A stretch of DNA of 64,000 bases. Origin: Caulobacter segnis (lineage in GTDB: Bacteria > Pseudomonadota > Alphaproteobacteria > Caulobacterales > Caulobacteraceae). Under the pieces are notes generated by a model. The model saw only the letters and a list, made by a program, of their open reading frames with translations. It made no database searches and was not told the origin of the DNA. Below, one piece after another: positions 15,964 to 25,260 of this stretch; the stretch's first letter is position 1, and each line of letters starts with the position of its first letter. The translations under genes and the position numbers were made by a program. The stretch is from NCBI RefSeq assembly GCF_003243465.1, contig NZ_QFQZ01000004.1, forward strand, positions 38,593 to 102,592, given 5' to 3'.

Positions 15964-18900
15964 CTAGGCCGCGGACAGCTCGCGCAGGGCCGCGTTGGCG
16001 ATCGTCAGCTTGGCGAAGGTCCAGCCGCCGCCGGCTTGCTCGATCTCCTCGATCGTGCGCTTGACCGTCCGGGGCAGGTCGCCCCGCAGGGCGGCCCAGG
16101 AGTTGATCGCCGCCTTGGCCCCCGCCTCGTCCTCGCCGGCCTGGGCGTTGGCGGCGAACTTCAGCACCGACTGGGTGATGCCGGTCTGCTCGCTCAGCAT
16201 GTCCTCGATCAGGCGACGGACCGCCAGGCGCTCGAAGCTGTCGCCGCCGACGAAGGCGCCGGCCGCCGCCCGCAGGCGGTCGAAGCCGAACGCCGCGCCG
16301 ACCTGATGGTACAGGCGAGCGACATTCTCGACGCGCCAGCTGGAGGCGTTGGACAGATCCACGAGATCGGCGGCCGTGGTCAGCGGCTGCAGCGCCGCGA
16401 CGGCCTGGGCCAGGGCTTCGGGCGCGCCGTCGGCGATATAGGCCTTGGCGCGCTTGGCGACGGCCTTCTGCTCGAAGGGCGACAGGATGGACGGGGTCTG
16501 GCCGCGCAGCACGGCGACCGAAGGGCCATAGGCCTCGACAAGCGCCTTGACGCCGGACTTGTCGCGGAAGGCCCGGCGCGCCAGCCAGAAGCTCAGGCTG
16601 CGCAGGGCGTAGGCCAGGGCCTTGTAGAGCGCGGTCTGGCCGTCGGCCGAGGCCTTGTTGTCGAGGGCGCCGACCTGGTCCCACAGGGCGTCGACGCCCA
16701 GGATTTCCCGGGCGGCCGTGAAGCCGACCACCACCGCGGCGATGTCCGAGCTGGCGGCGGCCTTCAGCCGGCTGGCGAAGGTCGGGCCGCACATGTTGAC
16801 CATCTGGTTGCCGACCACCGTGGCGATGATCTCGCGCTTCAGGCGGTGCTTCTGCATGGCGTCGGCGTACTGGCCGAGCGCCTTGGGGAAGTAGCCCTCC
16901 AGCGTCGCCTCGAACCAGGGATCGTCCGGCGCCGAGGACGCGACGATCTCGTCGAACAGGTCGAGCTTGCCATAGGCCAGAAGCACCGCGAGCTCCGGAC
17001 GGGTCATGCCCTTGCCGGCGGCCTTGCGCTCGAGCAGCGCCGTATTGGTCGGCAGGCCTTCGACCCGGCGGTCCAGGCGCCCGCGCTGTTCCAGGTCGAC
17101 CATGTAGCGAATCTGGGCGTCGACCTCGGAGACGGCGTCGCTCTCCAGCAGGGTCAGGGCCAGGGTCTGGTCGTAATTGTGCTCCAGGACATGATGGGCC
17201 ACGTCGTCGGTCATCGAGGCCAGCAGGGTGTTGCGATCCGGGCGGGTCAGCGCGCCCGAACGCTCCAGGATGCCGGTCAGGATCTTGATGTTGACCTCGT
17301 GGTCGGAGCTGTCGACCCCGGCCGAGTTGTCGATGGCGTCGGTGTTGATGTGGCCGCCGGCCTGGGCGAACTCGATGCGGCCCGCCTGGGTCAGGCCCAG
17401 GTTCGCGCCTTCACCGACCACCTTGACCCGCAGGTCCGCGCCGTTGATGCGGATGGCGTCGTTGGCCTTGTCGCCGGCGTCGGCGTTGCTTTCGCCCTTG
17501 GCCTTCACATAGGTGCCGATGCCGCCGAGATAGAGCAGCTCGGCCCGCGCCTTAAGGATCGCCGTCATCAGCTCGGCCGGCGAGACGGTCTCGGCCTTCA
17601 GGTCCAGCATGGCGCGGACCTCGGGCGACAGCGGGATGCTCTTCAGGCTGCGCGCGAAGACGCCGCCGCCCTGGGAGATCTTGGACTTGTCGTAATCCTC
17701 CCACGACGAGCGCGGCAGCTTGAACATGCGGTCGCGTTCTTCCCACGACACCGCGGGGTCGGGGTTCGGGTCCAGGAAGATATGGCGGTGGTCGAAGGCG
17801 GCCAGCAGCTTGGTCTGCTTGGACAGCAGCATGCCGTTGCCGAACACGTCGCCGGACATGTCGCCGACGCCGACGGCGGTGAAGGTCTCGGTCTGGATGT
17901 CCTTGCCCAGCTCACGGAAGTGGCGCTTGACCGCTTCCCAGGCGCCGCGGGCGGTGATGCCCATGACCTTGTGGTCGTAGCCGACCGAACCGCCCGAGGC
18001 GAAGGCGTCGCCCAGCCAGAAGCCGTAGTCCTCGGCCACGCCGTTGGCGATGTCGGAGAAGGTCGCCGTGCCCTTGTCGGCCGCCACGACCAGATAGGGG
18101 TCGTGGCCGTCGTGGACCACCACCGAGCGGGGCGGCACGACCTCGTTGTCGGCGTCGATGTTATCGGTCAGGTCCAGCAGGCCCGACAGGAAGGTCTTGT
18201 AGGCGCGGATCGCCTCGGCCTGGATGGCGTCGCGATCGCCGCCGCGCGGCAACTGCTTGGGATAGAAGCCGCCCTTCGAGCCGACCGGCACGATCACGGC
18301 GTTCTTGACCTGCTGGGCCTTCACCAGGCCCAGCACCTCGGTGCGGAAGTCGTCGCGGCGGTCGGACCACCGCAGGCCGCCGCGCGCCACCGGACCAAAG
18401 CGCAGGTGCACGCCCTCGACATGCGGGGCGGAGACGTAGATTTCGCGGAACGGCTTGGGCGCGGGCAGGTCTTCCAGCTCGCGCGAGGCGATCTTGAAGC
18501 TGATGTAGGGCTTGGGCGCGCCGTTGGCGGCGGGCTGGTAGAAGTTCGTCCGCTGGATGGCGCCGACGAGGGCGGCCAGGCGACGCAGAACGCGGTCGGC
18601 GTCCAGGCTTTCGACGGCCTGCAGCGCCTCGACGATCTTGGCCTCGACGGCCTTGGCCTGGGCGATGCGTCCCTTGAGGTCGCCCGGGATCGCCGGATCG
18701 AACTTGGCCCGGAAGAGGTCGAGGATCAGGCGGGTGACGGCCGGGTGGTCGCGCAGCGCGGCTTCCTGCACCTGCTGGCTGGGATCAAGGCCCGATTGCT
18801 GGCGATAGCGGGCGAGGGCGCGGATCAGCGCCGCTTCGCGCCAGCTGATGGCCAGCTCGAGCACGATGCGGTTGAAGCCGTCGTTCTCGGCGAGGCCCGT

Positions 18901-20784
18901 CCAGATCGCGATGAAGGCTTCCTCGAAGACCTGGCGAATCTCGTCGAACACGATGTGCTCGCCGGCGGGGTCGTCGAGCACGAACTCGTGGACCCAGACC
19001 GAGCGAGGACCATCGGCCTCGTAGACGCTGAGACGGTGGCCGTCCTCGATCAGCGCCTTCAGGCCCATGCGCTCCAGGATCGGCAGCACTTCGGCGAGCG
19101 GGGCGGCGGCGCCGCGCAGATAAAGTTTGAAGCGGAAGGTGCGGGCGTCGTCATCGGCCCGGCGGAAGGCGCGCACGCGCGGCGGCGTGTCCGGCGACAG
19201 GGCCTCGATCATGTCGATGTCCAGCAGCGCTTCCTGGGCGTCGTACTGGTCGCGATAGCCGGGAGGGAAGGCGCGGCCGTACTTGGCGAGCAGGGCGCGG
19301 ACCCCGCCGGCCGGGGCGCCGCCCGCGCGGACCACGGCCTCGAACCGGTCTTCCCAAGTCAGGGCCGTGTCGGCGATGCGCGCCTCCACCCAGCCCAAAT
19401 CAGGATCGGGGTGGTCGCCGGGCGTCACCTCGATGATGAACTGGGCGCGGGCCAGGGGGGCGTCCGAGATCTCCGGATAGTATTCCAGCACCTTGCCGTC
19501 ATAGGCGTCGGCCAGGATCGCGCCGGCCCGCTCGCAGACCTCGGTGTCGAAGCGCTCGCGCGGGATATAGACCAGCACCGAGGCGAAGCGGTCGAACGGG
19601 TCCATGCGGGCGAACAGCCGCACGCGCGGCCGGTCGATCAGGTGCAGGACGCCCAGCGCCATGGACAACAGGGTGTCCTCGCTGGTCTGGAACAGTTCGT
19701 CGCGCGGCCAGGTCTCCAGGATGTTGCGCAGGCGCTTTTCGTTGTGGCTGCCCGGCGCCTTGGCGGCGCGCCGCATGATCCGGGCCACCCGGTGGCGGAT
19801 CAGCGGCACCTCGCTGGCGGGGGTCTCATAGGCCTCGGCGGTGAACAGGCCCACGAACCGGACCTCGCCCGACGGCTTGCCGTCCGGGCCGTAGCGGCGG
19901 ACGCCGACATAATCCATGAAGCCGCGGCGGTGGACCCGCGAGCGCAGGTTGGACTTGGCGACCACGACGGGGGTGCCGGTCTCCAGCTGCCGGCGCAGCT
20001 GCGCGGACAGGATCGCCGGTTCGTGAGTCCGCCGCAGCACCGCGCGCGTCGAGTCCTTCAGGACGCCAAGACCCGCCTCGGCCTCGTACAGGGGCTCTTC
20101 GGCCGCGTAGCCGCCGTCCGGCGAGCGCGGATATTCGTAGATGCGCGCGCCCAGGAAGACGAAGTTGTCGTCCTCCAGCCAGCGCAGGAAGGCTAGTTCC
20201 TCCTGGCGGCCCTCTTCGCTGGTGACGCCGTGCGTGGCCGACAGCTCGCCGATGGCGCGATGCATCAGCTCGCGCATCGCCTTGAAGTCGCCGACGGCGC
20301 GGCGAACGTCGAACAGGGTTTCGCGCACCTGCTCCTGAAGGAATTCCGCGCGGTCCTCGCCGACGGGGTCCAGGTGGACCTGGATCAGCGAGCGAGCGAC
20401 GCCGTCGATCTCGACGACGGGGTGGAACATGGCGCGGACGCGGAAGCCGCTCTCGGTGATCTCGCCCATGACGCTATCGACCAGGAAGGGACGGTCGAGC
20501 TGGACGATCTCGAGCAGGTCGCGCCCGGTGGCGCCCTCCACCGCGGACCGAAGCCTGACGGCGGGCTGCTCCCCGGTGACGCCGACCGCGAAATCCCAGA
20601 ACTCGACCAGGGAAGCGGCGGCCGCCGTCGCCGACAGCACGGGCGCATCCTCGACAGCCCAGTCCGCATCGACCTGCGCCAGATAGTCGCGCTCGGCCAG
20701 GGAGAGTTCCTGGACCGACTTCCCCCGCTTCTGGGCGTAGGCGGCGGCGAGGCTATGGTTTGGGTCGATCTTCACGCCGTTCAT
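15964..20784 (-). CDS. gdhZ: NAD-specific glutamate dehydrogenase, large (about 180 kDa) class
   Basis: A 1606-residue protein of the large NAD-GDH class, converting glutamate plus NAD+ to 2-oxoglutarate, ammonia and NADH. The long N-terminal region (about 1-700) carries ACT-like regulatory segments. The catalytic core includes RGGLRWSDRRDDFRTEVLG, PVGSKGGFYPK and the dinucleotide-binding GVGDMSGDVFGNGML. A helical C-terminal region follows. In Caulobacter crescentus the equivalent enzyme, GdhZ, also binds FtsZ and helps dismantle the Z-ring, linking amino-acid catabolism to division. The symbol is transferred on family and context. The ATG at 20784 has GAGGAAG upstream. The gene appears monocistronic or read through into the DUF418 gene. 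Confidence 0.93.
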   Translation of the reverse strand: MNGVKIDPNHSLAAAYAQKRGKSVQELSLAERDYLAQVDADWAVEDAPVLSATAAAASLVEFWDFAVGVTGEQPAVRLRSAVEGATGRDLLEIVQLDRPFLVDSVMGEITESGFRVRAMFHPVVEIDGVARSLIQVHLDPVGEDRAEFLQEQVRETLFDVRRAVGDFKAMRELMHRAIGELSATHGVTSEEGRQEELAFLRWLEDDNFVFLGARIYEYPRSPDGGYAAEEPLYEAEAGLGVLKDSTRAVLRRTHEPAILSAQLRRQLETGTPVVVAKSNLRSRVHRRGFMDYVGVRRYGPDGKPSGEVRFVGLFTAEAYETPASEVPLIRHRVARIMRRAAKAPGSHNEKRLRNILETWPRDELFQTSEDTLLSMALGVLHLIDRPRVRLFARMDPFDRFASVLVYIPRERFDTEVCERAGAILADAYDGKVLEYYPEISDAPLARAQFIIEVTPGDHPDPDLGWVEARIADTALTWEDRFEAVVRAGGAPAGGVRALLAKYGRAFPPGYRDQYDAQEALLDIDMIEALSPDTPPRVRAFRRADDDARTFRFKLYLRGAAAPLAEVLPILERMGLKALIEDGHRLSVYEADGPRSVWVHEFVLDDPAGEHIVFDEIRQVFEEAFIAIWTGLAENDGFNRIVLELAISWREAALIRALARYRQQSGLDPSQQVQEAALRDHPAVTRLILDLFRAKFDPAIPGDLKGRIAQAKAVEAKIVEALQAVESLDADRVLRRLAALVGAIQRTNFYQPAANGAPKPYISFKIASRELEDLPAPKPFREIYVSAPHVEGVHLRFGPVARGGLRWSDRRDDFRTEVLGLVKAQQVKNAVIVPVGSKGGFYPKQLPRGGDRDAIQAEAIRAYKTFLSGLLDLTDNIDADNEVVPPRSVVVHDGHDPYLVVAADKGTATFSDIANGVAEDYGFWLGDAFASGGSVGYDHKVMGITARGAWEAVKRHFRELGKDIQTETFTAVGVGDMSGDVFGNGMLLSKQTKLLAAFDHRHIFLDPNPDPAVSWEERDRMFKLPRSSWEDYDKSKISQGGGVFARSLKSIPLSPEVRAMLDLKAETVSPAELMTAILKARAELLYLGGIGTYVKAKGESNADAGDKANDAIRINGADLRVKVVGEGANLGLTQAGRIEFAQAGGHINTDAIDNSAGVDSSDHEVNIKILTGILERSGALTRPDRNTLLASMTDDVAHHVLEHNYDQTLALTLLESDAVSEVDAQIRYMVDLEQRGRLDRRVEGLPTNTALLERKAAGKGMTRPELAVLLAYGKLDLFDEIVASSAPDDPWFEATLEGYFPKALGQYADAMQKHRLKREIIATVVGNQMVNMCGPTFASRLKAAASSDIAAVVVGFTAAREILGVDALWDQVGALDNKASADGQTALYKALAYALRSLSFWLARRAFRDKSGVKALVEAYGPSVAVLRGQTPSILSPFEQKAVAKRAKAYIADGAPEALAQAVAALQPLTTAADLVDLSNASSWRVENVARLYHQVGAAFGFDRLRAAAGAFVGGDSFERLAVRRLIEDMLSEQTGITQSVLKFAANAQAGEDEAGAKAAINSWAALRGDLPRTVKRTIEEIEQAGGGWTFAKLTIANAALRELSAA

Positions 20785-21143
20785 GCCGCTTCCTCAAAAA
20801 TTTTTCCGACATACCTACCGTGGAAAGGTAAAAACTCAACGCATATGCGGAGAAGAAGCCACCTTTTGCTCTCGCGGTCCGCCAAGCCCTCGTGGCGCGG
20901 CGAGGTGCTTAAAGCCTAGCGCCGGAGCGAAAGCTTGTCGTTAACGGCTGTGTGAAAACGGCTGCGTGAAAAACGGAAGCGCCGCCGGCTGGGGGAAAGC
21001 CGGCGGCGCGGGCCCGCTTGGGGAAGGCGGGCGTTTTCCGCTTGGACGACGACGGCCTTGCCTGTCGCGGTCTGCGGGATCCGGGTGGGGGATGCCGGAC
21101 AGGATTAAGATAGGAACCCATCCGGCCAGTTTAAGGGGCGCGG
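20785..21143. other. Intergenic region: gdhZ promoter side and transporter terminator
   Basis: No convincing gene is present. The part next to gdhZ (20785-20860) is AT-richer and probably holds its promoter. The distal part contains two hairpins, the stronger one annotated separately and a second one with GCCCGC/GCGGGC arms at about 21013-21033. Confidence 0.6.
20979..21009 (-). terminator. Rho-independent terminator of the AI-2E family transporter gene
   Basis: A 12-base-pair perfect stem (arms 20979-20990 and 20998-21009) with a 7-base loop. On the minus strand it is followed by TTCCGTTTTT. It lies about 135 bases past the stop of the transporter gene and would also insulate gdhZ. Confidence 0.75.
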
Positions 21144-22229
21144 CTACTTCTTTCGCGCGGGCTTGGCGGCGTCCAGGCGATCGCCCTGCGGGTCGCCGTC
21201 CTCGGACAGCAGGATCGCGATCCAGCGGGATCCGTCGAACTGCGCCAGGATCAGCATCACGGCGACGGTCAGCGGCGTCGACAGGAACATCCCCGGCACG
21301 CCCCAAAGAGCGCCCCAGACCGCCAGGGACAGCAGCACGACTGTGGGGTCCATGTTCAGGCTGTCGCCCTGCATGCGCGGCAGGATGACGTTTCCGACCA
21401 CGAAGAAGATGGCCTGCAGCGCCACGAAGAGGATGATCGCCGGCCAGAAGCTTTCGGGGAACTGCACCAGGGCGAACAGCGGCGGCATGAAGCAGCCGAT
21501 CGCGCCGCCCAGGATCGGGATGTAGGCGGCCAGGAAGATCAGGAAGGCCCAGAAGAAGGCGTTGTCCAGCCGCACCAGCATCATCACCACCCAGGCGGCC
21601 ACCGCGATCATCAGGCCGGTGACGGTCTGGATCCACAGGTACTGCTCCACCCCGTCCCGGATCCGCTGGAACAGCTTCATGTTCCGCTCGCGCGTGGCGT
21701 GCTGCGGAAACAGGGCGACGATCTTGCGGGCGAAGCCGCGCCGGGAGGCGATGATGAAGCCCAGATAGATCAGCACCAGCACGGCGCTGGAAGCGAAGTT
21801 CCCGAACGACTGGGCGGCCTGGCCGATATAGCGCTGCGGGTTCAGCTCGTTGATCAGGCCGCCGATGGTCGGCGCGACGTGGATGCCGACGGCGTGGGCC
21901 AGCTTGGCGATGATGTCGTTCAGGCGCGGCGCGTAATCCTTCAGCTGGTCGAAGAAGCCCCGTCCGTTCTCGATGACCACCCAGAACGACACCCCGAAGA
22001 GCAGGATCGAGATGACGAGGGCGGTCGGCAGCGCGGCGCGGGCGGGGAAGCCTGGAACGCGGGCCATCAGCACCCGGGCGAAGCTGTCGACCATCACCGC
22101 CAGGAACACCGCCAGCGCCAGGGGCGTGAGGATGTCCTGCATCCAGTACAGCGCCGCGCCGCCGGCGATCACGGCCAGGAGCACCACGGCGTTGCGGGTG
22201 GTGGAGGGAGGCGAGGCGGAGGTGGGCAT
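21144..22229 (-). CDS. AI-2E family transporter / PerM-type membrane protein
   Basis: A 361-residue membrane protein with paired N-terminal helices (RNAVVLLAVIAGGAALYW, LALAVFLAVMVDSFARVL), a central soluble stretch, and a cluster of C-terminal helices (AFLIFLAAYIPILGGAIGCFMPPL, AIILFVALQAIFFVVGN). The sequence PILGGAIG and the closing block DPTVVLLSLAVWGALWGVPGMFLSTPL are diagnostic of the family. Members have been implicated in autoinducer-2 or ion export, so the substrate cannot be named. The ORF extends to a TTG at 22235; the ATG at 22229 is preferred. It is divergent from the DUF853 ATPase gene. Confidence 0.88.
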   Translation of the reverse strand: MPTSASPPSTTRNAVVLLAVIAGGAALYWMQDILTPLALAVFLAVMVDSFARVLMARVPGFPARAALPTALVISILLFGVSFWVVIENGRGFFDQLKDYAPRLNDIIAKLAHAVGIHVAPTIGGLINELNPQRYIGQAAQSFGNFASSAVLVLIYLGFIIASRRGFARKIVALFPQHATRERNMKLFQRIRDGVEQYLWIQTVTGLMIAVAAWVVMMLVRLDNAFFWAFLIFLAAYIPILGGAIGCFMPPLFALVQFPESFWPAIILFVALQAIFFVVGNVILPRMQGDSLNMDPTVVLLSLAVWGALWGVPGMFLSTPLTVAVMLILAQFDGSRWIAILLSEDGDPQGDRLDAAKPARKK

Positions 22230-22323
22230 CTTCAACGGCTCTTACGAAGCGGGGGCGACATTGCCTATCACGATTGGCGGGGCGCGAGGCCCCGGCTAGG
22301 GTCCGTGCGCAAGGAGATTACGC

Positions 22324-23802
22324 ATGCCGCTGCCCATCGGTGACAACCAGATCCTTCTCGGGCTTGGAGAAGGTCCGGTCACACAACGCCTGGATCGGGC
22401 GAATCGGCATGGCTTCGTCGCGGGAGCCACCGGCACGGGCAAGACGGTCACCTTGCAGGTCATGGCCCAAGCCTTCTCGGACGCGGGGGTGCCGGTGTTC
22501 GCCGCCGACGTGAAGGGCGACCTGTCGGGCCTGGCCATGCCGGGAGCGCCCAACGAGAAGATGCTGGCCCGGGCCGCCGCGATGGACCTGGCGCTGGCGC
22601 CGTCCGCGCCGCCGGTGATCTTCTGGGACCTGTTCGGGCAGAAGGGTCATCCGATCCGCGCGACGATCTCCGAGATGGGCCCGCTGCTGCTGTCGCGTCT
22701 CCTGGAGTTGAACGACGTGCAGGAGGGGGTTCTGACCATCGCCTTCCACGTCGCCGACCAGGAGGGCCTGCTGCTGCTGGACCTGAAGGACCTGCAGGCG
22801 GCGCTGAAGTACGTGGCCGACCAGGCCGACGAGATCGGCACGCGGTACGGCAATGTGTCCGCGGCGACCGTCGGCGCGATCCAGCGCAAGCTGCTGACGC
22901 TCCAGACCCAGGGCGGCGAGGCCTTCTTCGGCGAGCCTGCCCTCGATCTCTCCGACCTGATGCGCACCGACGCGGCGGGGCGCGGCTATGTAAGCCTGCT
23001 GGCCGCCGACCGATTGATCCAATCGCCGAGGCTCTACGGCACCTTCCTGATGTGGTTGCTGTCGGAGATGTTCGAGAGCCTGCCGGAGGTCGGCGATCCG
23101 GAGAAGCCCCGGCTGGTCTTCTTCTTCGACGAAGCCCACCTGCTGTTCAACGACGCGCCCAAGGCCTTGCTGGAGAAGATCGAGCAGGTGGTCAGGCTCA
23201 TCCGCTCCAAGGGCGTGGGCGTCTATTTCGTGACGCAGAATCCCGCCGACATCCCCGACACGGTGCTGGGCCAGCTGGGCGCCCGGGTTCAGCACGCTCT
23301 GCGCGCCTATACGCCCGCCGACCAGAAGGGCCTGAAGGCGGCGGCCCAGTCGTTCAGGACCAACCCGGGCTTCGATACGGCCGAGGCGATCCAGGCGCTC
23401 GGTGTCGGCGAGGCCCTCGTCTCGACCCTGGACGAGAAGGGCGCGCCGCAGGTCGTCCAGAAGACGCTGATCCGGCCGCCGGCCTCGCGCCTGGGGCCGA
23501 TCACGCCCCCGGAGCGCGCCGCGCTTCAGGGCCAGAGCCCGGTGAGAGGCGTGTACGACGCGGCGATGGATCGCGACTCCGCCTACGAGATCCTGCAGGG
23601 CCGGGCCGACCAGGCGCAACGCCAGGCGAAGGCGAAAGAGCGCGAGCTGGCGCGGGATGACCAGGACGGCGGCCGCCGCGCGTCGGGTCGGCAGACCATG
23701 GCGGAGGCCTTCGCCGTAACCCTCGTCCGAACCGTCGCGTCGCAGGCCGGGCGGGAGCTGATGCGCGGCCTTCTGGGCGGCCTCACGCGACGGCGGCGCT
23801 AG
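22324..23802 (+). CDS. DUF853 / HerA-like P-loop ATPase (YjgR family)
   Basis: This 492-residue ATPase has Walker A GATGTGKT near residues 36-43 and a Walker B segment RLVFFFDEAHLLF near 260-272. A sensor-like YFVTQNPADIPDTVLGQLGARVQHALRAYTP follows, then a basic, charged C-terminal tail that ends in RRRR. The family is related to HerA/FtsK DNA-pumping ATPases, but its role is unknown. There is no NurA-like nuclease beside it. Start ATG at 22324 lies downstream of GGAG. It stands alone, divergent from the AI-2E family transporter. Confidence 0.85.
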   Translation: MPLPIGDNQILLGLGEGPVTQRLDRANRHGFVAGATGTGKTVTLQVMAQAFSDAGVPVFAADVKGDLSGLAMPGAPNEKMLARAAAMDLALAPSAPPVIFWDLFGQKGHPIRATISEMGPLLLSRLLELNDVQEGVLTIAFHVADQEGLLLLDLKDLQAALKYVADQADEIGTRYGNVSAATVGAIQRKLLTLQTQGGEAFFGEPALDLSDLMRTDAAGRGYVSLLAADRLIQSPRLYGTFLMWLLSEMFESLPEVGDPEKPRLVFFFDEAHLLFNDAPKALLEKIEQVVRLIRSKGVGVYFVTQNPADIPDTVLGQLGARVQHALRAYTPADQKGLKAAAQSFRTNPGFDTAEAIQALGVGEALVSTLDEKGAPQVVQKTLIRPPASRLGPITPPERAALQGQSPVRGVYDAAMDRDSAYEILQGRADQAQRQAKAKERELARDDQDGGRRASGRQTMAEAFAVTLVRTVASQAGRELMRGLLGGLTRRRR

Positions 23803-23909
23803 ACCCGGCGGTCCGCGCGCGACTTGGCGACGCGGTGACGTTTCGCCCTTTCTTGAGGGGCGAGCGTGACCGGCGGCTTGCCTCCGTGATGGGATTGCAG
23901 GATTAGGCA

Positions 23910-23933
23910 GGCGCCGCACACGATGGCGGCGCC
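23910..23933. repeat. Hairpin in the leader of the UDP-glucose dehydrogenase gene
   Basis: GGCGCCGC (23910-23917) and GCGGCGCC (23926-23933) pair perfectly around an 8-base loop, 17 bases before the start codon. It may shape the mRNA leader. It does not resemble a known riboswitch. Confidence 0.4.
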
Positions 23934-23950
23934 CAGATCAGGGTGTTTCG

Positions 23951-25258
23951 ATGCGCGTTGCGATGATTGGCACGGGGTATGTGGGCCTGGTGTCGGGAGC
24001 CTGTTTCGCCGACTTCGGTCACGTGGTGACCTGCATCGACAAGGATCCGAACAAGATCGAGCGGCTGGAGAAGGGTGAGATCCCGATCTTCGAGCCGGGC
24101 CTGGATGACCTCGTGGCGCGCAACGTGCGGGAAGGGCGGCTGTTCTTCACGCTCGACGGGGCCCAGGCGATCAAGGAGGCCGACGCGGTGTTCATCGCGG
24201 TCGGCACGCCCACCCGCCGCGGCGACGGCCATGCCGACCTCTCCTACGTCTACGCCGCGGCCGAGGAGATCGCCGGGCTGATCGACGGCTTCACGGTGGT
24301 GGTCACCAAGTCGACGGTGCCGGTGGGCACGGGCGACGAGGTCGAGGCGATCATCAAGAAGGCGCGCCCCGACGCCCAGTTCGCCGTCGTGTCGAACCCC
24401 GAGTTCCTGCGCGAGGGCGCGGCGATCGAGGACTTCAAGCGGCCCGACCGCGTCGTCGTGGGCGCGGAGGACGAGCGCGCCCAGGCCGTGATGCGCGATC
24501 TCTATCGACCGCTCAGCCTGAACGAGACGCCGATCGTCTTCACCGGCCGCCGGACCAGCGAGCTGATCAAGTACGCGGCCAATGCGTTCCTGGCGATGAA
24601 GATCACCTTCATCAACGAGATGGCCGACCTCTGCGAAGTCGTGGGGGCGGACGTGCAGTCGGTGGCCAAGGGCATCGGCCTCGACAAGCGGATCGGGTCC
24701 AAGTTCCTGAACGCGGGTCCCGGCTATGGCGGCAGCTGCTTCCCGAAGGACACCATCGCCCTGGTCAAGACCGCCCAGGACTACGGCGCGCCGACGCGCC
24801 TGATCGAGACGACGGTCGAGGTCAATGACGCGCGCAAGAAGGCCATGGCCGCGAAGGTCGCCAAGGCGCTCGGGGCCGATGATCTCACCGGCAAGACCGT
24901 CGGGGTGCTGGGCCTGACCTTCAAGCCCAATACCGACGACATGCGCGACGCCCCCAGCCTCGACATCATCCCCGCGCTGCAGGCTTTGGGCGCCAAGGTG
25001 CAGGCCTTCGATCCCGAGGGCCGGCACGAGGCCGAGAAGCTGCTGACGGGCATCGACTTCCGGAGCGGCGCCTACGAGGCGGCCGAGGGGGCCGACGTCC
25101 TCGTCATCCTGACCGAATGGGACCAGTTCCGGGCGCTCGACCTCGATCGGGTCAAGCTGCTGATGAGGGCGCCGGTGGTCGTCGATCTGCGCAACGTCTA
25201 CCGGCGCGCCGAGATGCAGCGCCACGGCTTCGCCTACGCCAGCATCGGGCGAGGCTGA
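23951..25258 (+). CDS. ugd: UDP-glucose 6-dehydrogenase
   Basis: Oxidises UDP-glucose twice, with NAD+, to UDP-glucuronate for polysaccharide or LPS synthesis. It has 435 residues, the family length. The N-terminal Rossmann motif reads MIGTGYVGLVSGACFADFGH. Catalytic C263 lies in GPGYGGSCFPKDT, the central helical domain contains KYAANAFLAMKITFINE, and the UDP-binding C-terminal domain contains GLTFKPNTDDMRDAPS. The next gene starts 2 bases after its stop and encodes an epimerase able to use its product, so the two form an operon. Confidence 0.95.
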   Translation: MRVAMIGTGYVGLVSGACFADFGHVVTCIDKDPNKIERLEKGEIPIFEPGLDDLVARNVREGRLFFTLDGAQAIKEADAVFIAVGTPTRRGDGHADLSYVYAAAEEIAGLIDGFTVVVTKSTVPVGTGDEVEAIIKKARPDAQFAVVSNPEFLREGAAIEDFKRPDRVVVGAEDERAQAVMRDLYRPLSLNETPIVFTGRRTSELIKYAANAFLAMKITFINEMADLCEVVGADVQSVAKGIGLDKRIGSKFLNAGPGYGGSCFPKDTIALVKTAQDYGAPTRLIETTVEVNDARKKAMAAKVAKALGADDLTGKTVGVLGLTFKPNTDDMRDAPSLDIIPALQALGAKVQAFDPEGRHEAEKLLTGIDFRSGAYEAAEGADVLVILTEWDQFRALDLDRVKLLMRAPVVVDLRNVYRRAEMQRHGFAYASIGRG

Positions 25259-25260
25259 GC

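Noticed and set aside
15643..20196. 1517-codon frame antisense to gdhZ
   Set aside because: Same shadow effect; the real gene on the minus strand has all NAD-GDH motifs.
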